This document shows, one piece after another, positions 58,038 through 64,000 of a stretch of DNA of 64,000 nt (position 1 is its first letter; the number at the start of each line of letters is the position of its first letter). The DNA is from Micromonospora globbae (GTDB lineage Bacteria > Actinomycetota > Actinomycetes > Mycobacteriales > Micromonosporaceae), in contig NZ_RAQQ01000006.1 in the NCBI RefSeq assembly GCF_003610785.1, forward strand, positions 186,001 through 250,000, in the 5' to 3' direction. The translations under genes were made by a program, and so were the position numbers. Below the pieces are notes generated by a model. It worked only from the letters and a program-made list of their open reading frames with translations. It was not told where the DNA came from and made no database searches.

Positions 58038-58688
58038 TCAGCTCAGCAGGTCGAGCACGGTCACCAGCGCGTAGAACGCGATGACGACCTCGCTGACGAC
58101 CCAGGCGTGCCGGTCGGACCAGGTGCGGATGCCGGGCAGTGTGTCCATGGCCCGCCGGCCGGCCAGCAGCAGCGCGACCAGCGGCAGGGCGAGCAGCCCG
58201 AGGGTCACGGCGATGAACGGCAGCAGGTGCCACCACGCCAGGTCGTGCCGGGCGACGCTCGCACCGACCGCCGCCATCGTGAGGTCGTCCGTCGGCGAGG
58301 TGGCGACCAGCACCACGCCGAGCCGGGCCGCCCGCCCCGGTCCGGCGTGCCGGAGGGCGCTCATCCACCGGGGCGTGCCGGACTCGTGACGGCGGAGGTA
58401 GACGACCAGCGCGAGGACGACCAGCAGTCCCAGCACCGCCCAGTCGATCCGCCGCGCGGTGCTCTCCAGGCGGCCGACGTCGGTCTCCGCCCGGTCCGCG
58501 AAGCCGCGCAGCACCCTGGTGACCAGCCAACTGACCGTCACCCCGGCGGTGACCACCGCTCCCACGCCGGCCAGGTACCCGAGCGGCGCGGCCCGTGGAC
58601 GGTCGGCCGAGGGCAGCAGCACCGCCGCGACGAACTGCGTCCCGGCGACCATCACCACGGCCAGCGGCAGGATGGTCAGGAAGCTCAT
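58038..58688 (-). CDS. GAP-family membrane protein
   Basis: 216 residues with about six helices (LTILPLAVVMVAGTQFVAAV; WAVLGLLVVLALVVYL; LLPFIAVTLGLLALPLVALL). This resembles the GAP/Sap family that addresses peptidoglycolipids to the cell surface in mycobacteria. ATG at 58688 chosen; GGGAGGATG lies upstream. Element C begins 62 bases upstream of its start. Confidence 0.78.
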   Translation of the reverse strand: MSFLTILPLAVVMVAGTQFVAAVLLPSADRPRAAPLGYLAGVGAVVTAGVTVSWLVTRVLRGFADRAETDVGRLESTARRIDWAVLGLLVVLALVVYLRRHESGTPRWMSALRHAGPGRAARLGVVLVATSPTDDLTMAAVGASVARHDLAWWHLLPFIAVTLGLLALPLVALLLAGRRAMDTLPGIRTWSDRHAWVVSEVVIAFYALVTVLDLLS

Positions 58689-58750
58689 CGCCGCCCATCC
58701 TCCCGGCCCGCCACCCGGTACCGGGCCGGTTCGCCGACCGCCCACCTCGG

Positions 58751-58807
58751 TGATCATGAAGTTGTTGCCGACAAATCAGACAACGAGTGGCAACAACTTC
58801 AGGATCA
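58751..58807. repeat. Palindromic element C (GATC ends, GACAA loop)
   Basis: 19-bp arms with one mismatch: TGATCATGAAGTTGTTGCC at 58751-58769 and 58789-58807. GACAA starts the 19-base loop at 58770. Low GC compared with surroundings. It lies between the MFS gene end (58837) and the GAP-family gene. Confidence 0.92.
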
Positions 58808-58836
58808 GGCCGAGGCCGTCCTGGTCGAGCAGCACG

Positions 58837-60201
58837 TCACCGCGGCGAGACGCGGGTGGCCAGGAGCGTGCCGACCAGCGCCAGCGCCGCGGAGACGGTC
58901 AGGGTGGTGAGGTAGCTGCCGGGGCCCGGCGCCGATCCCGCGGCGAGCACGGCGCCGGTGAGCGCCAGCACGGTCGCCGCGCTCAGCGAGTCGCCCAGTT
59001 GCAGCGACGAGCTGTTGCGCCCCTGCTCCCCGGGACCGGACAGTTCGAGGGTGAGCGCCGACAGCGACGGGTAGAGCAGCCCCATGCCGAGCCCGGCGAC
59101 GGCCCAACCGAGGACGCCCACGAGGACCGGCGTGCCGGGCGCCACCGTGAACGCCACCGTCCCGATGCCGACCGTGATGCAGACCAGCCCGGCGCGCGGC
59201 AGGGTGGCCCGCGAGGCCGGCGCCGGGATCCTCCCCTGGATCCAGGAACCCGCCGACCAGGACACCGCCCCGACGGTGAGCACCAGCCCGGCCGCCGTCG
59301 GTGAGAGACCGCGCTCCCGCGAGAGCATGAGCGGGATGACCACCTCCGCGCCGACGAACGCCGCCGAGGCGAGTCCACGCAGGCCGATCACGGTGGGCAG
59401 CCCCCGGGCGGCGCGGACGAACCCCGCCGGCAGCAGGCGCGGCGCGCAGAGCAGCAGGCCGGCGATGGCGAGCGCCGTGACGACCACGGCGGACACGCCG
59501 CGCTGCTGTCCCCCGATATGCAACAGTGCGGCGCTCACCCCCGCCCCGCACGCCCACGCGATCCGCGCCGCCGCGCCCGCCGGCGGGCCGGTCACCGCCG
59601 TACCGGCGATGGACCGCAGGCCCGGGCGCACGAACAGCGCCGCCGGCACGGCCACCGCCGGCACCGCGAGGAAGACCCACCGCCAGCCGAGGTGCTCGAC
59701 GATCAGCCCGGTCAGGGCGGGTCCGACCAGCGACGGTACGACCCACGCGGCCGCGAACGCCGCGAAGATCCGCCGGTGCAGCACCTCCGGGTACGCCTGG
59801 CCGACGATCACGTACAGCGCCACGGAGAGCAGCCCCGAGCCGAAGCCCTGCACCACCCGGCCGACGACCAGCACGCTCATCACGGGTGCGGTGCCGGCGA
59901 CGACGAGCCCGACCACGAACCAGACGAGCCCGTGCCACATCGGCGCACCGGGCCCGCGGGCGTCGCACCAGATGCCGGAGACCACCATGGCGAGCACGCC
60001 GGCGGCGAACGCACCGCCGAAGGCCAGCCCGTACAGGGCGAGCCCGTCCAGGCTGCGGGCGACCGTCGGCATGGCCGTACCGACGGCCAACGCCTCGAAG
60101 GCGAGCAGCGAGATGAGCGCGACGCTGCCCACGGTCATCGCGCGCAGCCGGGGCGAGAGAAGCCCCGACACCGGGTCGGCCGGCGCCATCGTGGCGGTCA
60201 C
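58837..60201 (-). CDS. MFS transporter under MerR-type promoter
   Basis: 454 residues, about 12-14 helices, MFS of the drug:H+ antiporter type (SGIWCDARGPGAPMWHGLV, VVGRVVQGFGSGLLSVALYV, EHLGWRWVFLAVPAVAVP). The GTG at 60201 is chosen because an upstream in-frame start at 60270 lies inside the promoter; ATG 60189 is an alternative. The SoxR/MerR-like box at 60247-60268 suggests induction by a toxic compound or redox signal. No MerR gene is adjacent. Confidence 0.88.
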   Translation of the reverse strand: MTATMAPADPVSGLLSPRLRAMTVGSVALISLLAFEALAVGTAMPTVARSLDGLALYGLAFGGAFAAGVLAMVVSGIWCDARGPGAPMWHGLVWFVVGLVVAGTAPVMSVLVVGRVVQGFGSGLLSVALYVIVGQAYPEVLHRRIFAAFAAAWVVPSLVGPALTGLIVEHLGWRWVFLAVPAVAVPAALFVRPGLRSIAGTAVTGPPAGAAARIAWACGAGVSAALLHIGGQQRGVSAVVVTALAIAGLLLCAPRLLPAGFVRAARGLPTVIGLRGLASAAFVGAEVVIPLMLSRERGLSPTAAGLVLTVGAVSWSAGSWIQGRIPAPASRATLPRAGLVCITVGIGTVAFTVAPGTPVLVGVLGWAVAGLGMGLLYPSLSALTLELSGPGEQGRNSSSLQLGDSLSAATVLALTGAVLAAGSAPGPGSYLTTLTVSAALALVGTLLATRVSPR

Positions 60202-60239
60202 GCGACACCCGCCCGGAGCAGATCGATCAGCATGCGCCC

Positions 60240-60270
60240 AGCCTGCGACCTCAACCCGGATTGAGGTCAA
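60240..60270 (-). promoter_or_regulatory. MerR/SoxR-type promoter with dyad operator
   Basis: On the - strand TTGACC (60265-60270) and CAGGCT (60240-60245) are separated by 19 bases. The spacer holds the dyad GACCTCAA-CCCGGA-TTGAGGTC (60247-60268), which matches the CCTCAA-N6-TTGAGG layout of SoxR boxes. Drives the MFS gene. Confidence 0.75.
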
Positions 60271-60415
60271 CCGGCGAGTGGCCCACCTCTCTCACCGGCA
60301 ACTCCGGTGCCGGCGCGGACGAACGGTCGGACGGTCCAAGATTCCGCCGGTCGGAGGGCATAACGGACGGCACGCCGGGAAGCCAGGGCGCCGGACGCGA
60401 CGCGCGGGAGGCGAG

Positions 60416-60484
60416 ATGACGGAGGTCAGGAGCAGCAGCGCAGGGGAGTCGGGCCGGCACCCGTCCGGCCGTACGCCTCGATGA
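60416..60484 (+). CDS. 22-residue leader peptide coupled to the P-type ATPase
   Basis: ATG with GGGAGG 4 bases upstream; starts MTEVRSSSAGESG and ends ...SGRTPR. Its TGA overlaps the ATPase ATG as ATGA, and the ATPase has no ribosome site of its own. Rich in Ser/Arg, no hydrophobic part. Probably a translational leader; no function known. Confidence 0.5.
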   Translation: MTEVRSSSAGESGRHPSGRTPR

Positions 60485-63400
60485 CCCCGGCCGCGCGCGC
60501 CGCCGCTCGGCTCCTTCCGCCGGTCGGCGTGCCGCGGCTGGTCGGCGACGCCTCCCGAACCGCCGGTTCCGCCGCGGCGCGGCTGGCCCGGATGGTCGGC
60601 CTGACCAGCCGGCGGGTGTGGTCCCGGCCCGGCCGCCACCACATCGAGGTGCACGGCGTCTGCCAGGACGGCGGCGACGCGCTGGCCCGGCAGGTGGAGG
60701 CGGCGCTGGAGAGCGTCCCCGGGGTCGAGTGGGCCCGCGTGAACGCGCCGTCCGGCCGGGTCGTGGTGGCCGTCTCCACGCCGGGACCGAAGCTCCGTGA
60801 CCTCATCGCCACGATCGCCCGCGCCGAACGCGCCTGCCCGTACGAGCCGGACCCGGAGATCCCGCCACCGCATCCGCCCGAGGAGGGCCCGCGCACCCCG
60901 CGTACCCTCGGCGCCCTCGCCTCGGACGCGCTCGGCCTCACCATCTCCGCGGCGACCCGGATCCTGCCGTTCACTCCGGTGCCCGCCGAGGTGGCCGGCC
61001 TGCTCTCCGCCGTGGACCTGCACCCGCGACTGCACGCCCTCGCCGGCAAGGGCCTGCGGGCCGACCCCCGCACGGAGGTGCTCTTCCCCCTGGCCGAGGC
61101 GGTGGTGCAGGGCCTCACCGGCGGCTGGGCGGGCATCGCGCTCGACAGCGCCCAGCGCATCGTGCAGTGGGGCGAGGCGCGGGCCCAGCTCTCCACATGG
61201 GAACGGGCCGAGCCGCGGCTCACCGGCGACCCCGAACGGGCCGTCGCCCGCTGGCCGGCGGCGGAGCGACCGTGCCCGAAACCGGACGGGCCGGTCGAGC
61301 GGTACGTCAACCGGATGCTCGTCGCCGGCGCGGCGGCCGCGGCGGCCGCCACCCCGGTCGTCGGACGCAAGCGGGCCGCCGCGCTGGGGCTCTCGACGCT
61401 GCCGAAGGCACCCGGGAGCGGCCGCGAGGGGTTCGCCGCCCACCTGGGCCGGATCCTCGCCCGACGCGGGGTGATCGCCATGGATCGCGAGGTGCTCCGC
61501 GAACTCGACCGGATCGACACGCTCGTGCTCGACGCCGCCGTGCTCGGCTCGGACCGGGGGACGCTCGCCGACCTGGCCCTCATGCCCGGCGCCGACACCG
61601 GGGAGGTGGCGGGCCGGGCGTTCGCGCTGTTCGACCCCGCGGACCCGGACCGGCTGCGGGAGTCGGACGGCTGGCGGCTCGGCCCGCTCGACCGGCTGGA
61701 CGCCGACGCCCCCGAGGACACGCCGGACGTCGCCCGGCTCCGCGCCGCCGGCGGCCGGCTCCTCGGTCTCGCCGAGGGAGGCAGGCTGGTCGCCGTGCTG
61801 CGGGTCGAGCCCGAACCGGCGCCCGGCGTCGACGGCCTGCCCACCGCCGCGCGCCACGCCGGCCTGCGGCTCGTGGTCGCCGGCGACGACGAGGACCGGT
61901 ACGGCTACGCCGACGCCGTCCTGCCCGGCGGGAACCGGCTGGCCGAGTCGGTGCGGACACTGCAACGCGACGGCGCCGTGGTGATGCTGGTCTCCGGGGA
62001 CCGGGCCGCCCTCGGCGCCTCGGACTGCGGTCTGGGGATCTACGGCCCCGACGACCTGCCACCCTGGGGAGCGCATCTGCTGGTCGGCACGGACCTGCGC
62101 GTGGCGGCCCTGCTCGTCGAGGCCGCCGGGGCGGCCCGGCGGATGACCGCGCAGAACATCCGGGTGGCCATGGCCGGCGCCGGCCTCGGCGCGCTGGGTG
62201 CGTTCACCGCCCAGCCCGTCCACCTGCCCGGCCGGAGCCTGGCGGCCGTCAACGGCGCGGCGGCGCTGGCCTTCGGTCACGGCGTGTGGCGGGCCGGCCG
62301 GCTGCCGAGCCCGGCGGACACCCCCGCCCCGACAGCCACCGCCTGGCACCTCATGCCGATCGAGACCGTCCTCGACCGGCTGGGCACCCGCCCCGACGGA
62401 CTGACGAGCGCCGAGGCGGGGCGGCGGCGCACCGGCGCGCACGGCGCGGGCCCCGGTCCGGGCGGTCTGCTCCGGGCCTTCGTCGACGAACTCGCCAACC
62501 CGCTCACGCCCGTGCTGGCGGCCGGCGCCGTGCTGTCCGCGTCCTTCGGCTCGCTCGTGGACGCCGCCCTCGTCGGTGGGGTCGTCGGCGGGTCCGCGCT
62601 GATCGGGGCCGTGCACCAGCGCAACACCGAGCGGTCCCTCGCGCAGCTGCTGTCCCGCTCGGCGGTGACGGCCCGGGTACGCCGCGACGGCACCGACCGG
62701 GTGGTGGCCGCCGACGACCTGGTGCCGGGCGACGTGATCCGGCTGGAGCCCGGCGACTCCGTACCGGCCGACTGCCGGCTCATCGAGGCCGTCGGGCTGG
62801 AGACGGACGAGTCGTCGCTGACCGGCGAGTCCCTCCCCGTCGGCAAGACCACCCAGCCGGTGGTGGCGGCGGCCATCGCCGACCGGCACTCGATGGTGTA
62901 CGAGGGAACGACCGTCGCCGCCGGGCACGGCACCGCCGTGGTGGTCGCCACCGGCGCCGACACCGAGGCCGGCCGCAGCCTCGCCCTGGCCCGGCAGGCG
63001 CCACCGGCCAGCGGCGTCGAGGCGCGGCTCGGCACACTCACCCGGGCGGCCGTCCCGCTGGCGGCCGGCTCGGCGGTGGCGGTGGCCGGAGCCGGGCTGC
63101 TCCGGGGCGTACCGCTCGCGCAGACCGCCGCGACCGCCGCGAACCTGGCGGTGGCCTCGGTCCCGGAAGGGTTGCCGTTCCTGGTCAGCGCCGCCCAGTT
63201 GGCCGCCGCCCGGCGGCTGGCCGAGCACGGCGCCCTGGTCCGCAACCCCCGCACCATCGAGGCGCTCGGCCGGGTGGACGTCCTCTGCTTCGACAAGACC
63301 GGCACCCTCACCGAAGGACAGTTGATGCTGGCCGGAGTCGGCGACGGGGACGCCGGCCGGTACGCCCCGGTCGACCGGCTCGACGACCGGCTGCGGCTCA

Positions 63401-64000
63401 CCCTGGGCGCGGCACTGCGGGCCACCCCCGGTGCCGTCGACCCGGAGGAGCTGACCCACCAGACCGACCGCGCGGTCCGGCGGGGCGCCGCGGCGGCGGG
63501 CGTAACCGAGCAGGCCGGCGCACCCGGCTGGCGGCTGGTCGGCGGGTTGCCGTTCGAGCCGTCGCGGGGCTACCACGCGAGCGTCGGGGAGAGCGGCGGC
63601 GGACTGCTGCTCAGCGTCAAGGGCGCCCCGGAGTCCGTCCTGCCCCGCTGCGCGTCCCGGCGGGTCGACGGGCGGGAGGAACGGCTGGACGACGCCGGCC
63701 GCGCCGACCTGCACCGGCTGCTCGCCGACCGGGCCGGCGCGGGGCACCGCATCCTGGCCGTCGCGGAGTGCCGGGTGGCCGACGCGGACGTCGACGACGA
63801 CCAGATCCGCAACCTGACGTTCGTCGGCTTCCTGGCCCTGGCCGACGGGGTACGGCAGAGCGCCGCACCCGCCGTACGCCGGATCCGGCAGGCCGGCATC
63901 CACACCATCATGATCACCGGGGATCATCCGGCGACCGCCGAGGCGATCGCGGCCACCATCACCGAGCACGACGAACAGCGCGTCGCCACCGGCGCCGAAC
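60481..64000 (+). CDS. Large cation-transporting P-type ATPase, CtpI-like (3' end outside window)
   Basis: 1173 residues visible, open at the window end. Residues 1-620: an HMA-like fold without CxxC (HHIEVHGVCQDG, about 53-120), hydrophobic segments, and a degenerate ATPase-like core in which the DKTGT site reads DAAVL (Asp351), with VVMLVSGDRAALGASDCGLG near 505. From about 625 a normal P-type ATPase begins: TGES at 781, PEGLP at 895, catalytic Asp938 in DKTGTLTEG, KGAPESVLP and MITGDHPATA. PEGL rather than CPx favours Ca/Mg/Mn-type or alkali ions over heavy metals. Very large tandem ATPases of this kind are known from mycobacteria (CtpH/CtpI). GDGxND should lie just beyond the window. Confidence 0.85.
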   Translation, partial: MTPAARAAARLLPPVGVPRLVGDASRTAGSAAARLARMVGLTSRRVWSRPGRHHIEVHGVCQDGGDALARQVEAALESVPGVEWARVNAPSGRVVVAVSTPGPKLRDLIATIARAERACPYEPDPEIPPPHPPEEGPRTPRTLGALASDALGLTISAATRILPFTPVPAEVAGLLSAVDLHPRLHALAGKGLRADPRTEVLFPLAEAVVQGLTGGWAGIALDSAQRIVQWGEARAQLSTWERAEPRLTGDPERAVARWPAAERPCPKPDGPVERYVNRMLVAGAAAAAAATPVVGRKRAAALGLSTLPKAPGSGREGFAAHLGRILARRGVIAMDREVLRELDRIDTLVLDAAVLGSDRGTLADLALMPGADTGEVAGRAFALFDPADPDRLRESDGWRLGPLDRLDADAPEDTPDVARLRAAGGRLLGLAEGGRLVAVLRVEPEPAPGVDGLPTAARHAGLRLVVAGDDEDRYGYADAVLPGGNRLAESVRTLQRDGAVVMLVSGDRAALGASDCGLGIYGPDDLPPWGAHLLVGTDLRVAALLVEAAGAARRMTAQNIRVAMAGAGLGALGAFTAQPVHLPGRSLAAVNGAAALAFGHGVWRAGRLPSPADTPAPTATAWHLMPIETVLDRLGTRPDGLTSAEAGRRRTGAHGAGPGPGGLLRAFVDELANPLTPVLAAGAVLSASFGSLVDAALVGGVVGGSALIGAVHQRNTERSLAQLLSRSAVTARVRRDGTDRVVAADDLVPGDVIRLEPGDSVPADCRLIEAVGLETDESSLTGESLPVGKTTQPVVAAAIADRHSMVYEGTTVAAGHGTAVVVATGADTEAGRSLALARQAPPASGVEARLGTLTRAAVPLAAGSAVAVAGAGLLRGVPLAQTAATAANLAVASVPEGLPFLVSAAQLAAARRLAEHGALVRNPRTIEALGRVDVLCFDKTGTLTEGQLMLAGVGDGDAGRYAPVDRLDDRLRLTLGAALRATPGAVDPEELTHQTDRAVRRGAAAAGVTEQAGAPGWRLVGGLPFEPSRGYHASVGESGGGLLLSVKGAPESVLPRCASRRVDGREERLDDAGRADLHRLLADRAGAGHRILAVAECRVADADVDDDQIRNLTFVGFLALADGVRQSAAPAVRRIRQAGIHTIMITGDHPATAEAIAATITEHDEQRVATGAE

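Noticed and set aside
60292..63969. Very long open frame on the - strand (over 1200 codons) opposite the P-type ATPase
   Set aside because: Its protein is Arg/Gly/Pro-rich and without family motifs, whereas the + strand reads TGES, DKTGTLTEG and KGAPE; it is a high-GC shadow.

Overview
The window is very GC-rich DNA with strong G/C bias at third codon positions, many GTG starts, many start/stop overlaps of ATGA or GTGA type, and several apparently leaderless starts. With the gene content (PASTA kinases, FHA proteins, class E sortase, two Scr1/DUF397 cassettes, snapalysin, DUF5753 regulators) this points to a filamentous actinomycete, most likely Micromonosporaceae (Micromonospora-like). No IS element, CRISPR array, rRNA or prophage was seen.

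Left part (1-15.7 kb): the conserved actinobacterial growth and division locus that lies near oriC in mycobacteria. On the + strand are a DUF881 protein, a class E sortase, a small membrane protein and the glutamine amidotransferase PabA/TrpG. On the - strand one tightly overlapping operon runs fhaA, fhaB, pstP, rodA/ftsW, pbpA, pknA, pknB, then a YdcF/SanA-like gene with a probable frameshift. FHA readers, Ser/Thr kinases, their phosphatase and the SEDS/PBP peptidoglycan synthase form one signalling and wall-building unit. tRNA-Leu(CAG) and a two-gene sugar epimerase/glycosyltransferase operon follow.

15.7-30 kb: a secreted subtilase with a P-domain, membrane proteins of unknown role, the first Scr1/DUF397 cassette, two orphan PASTA membrane proteins, a GCS2-like ligase, a divergent YceI/MarR pair, and a second subtilase with a SapA-like tail.

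30-40 kb: a large HTH-NB-ARC-TPR (STAND) regulator and an acyl-CoA/leucine-type catabolic group (acyl-CoA dehydrogenase, carboxyltransferase, HMG-CoA lyase, biotin carboxylase, TetR regulator), interrupted by a snapalysin gene.

40-52.6 kb: an HSP90-family ATPase translationally linked to a 974-residue TPR protein, an MFS transporter carrying a palindromic insertion, a SigE-type sigma factor with a membrane partner, a sulfurtransferase, an SGNH hydrolase, a lipoprotein with atypical codons, and the second Scr1/DUF397 cassette.

52.6-64 kb: ProS, a CBS protein, SufE, a DsbA/FrnE-like protein, a YbaK-type editing protein, an NmrA-like oxidoreductase, a GAP-family membrane protein, an MFS transporter under a MerR/SoxR-type promoter, and the 5' 3.5 kb of a large P-type ATPase whose N-terminal half looks like a degenerate second ATPase.

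The most unusual signals are four dispersed GATC-ended palindromes with GACAA in the loop (37691-37746, 45446-45523, 52616-52686, 58751-58807), one of them inside an open gene; the pseudo-ATPase/ATPase tandem; the HSP90-TPR pair; a near-perfect parS site at 56190-56203; and a 35-bp tandem array that puts a stop codon in the loop of a hairpin.
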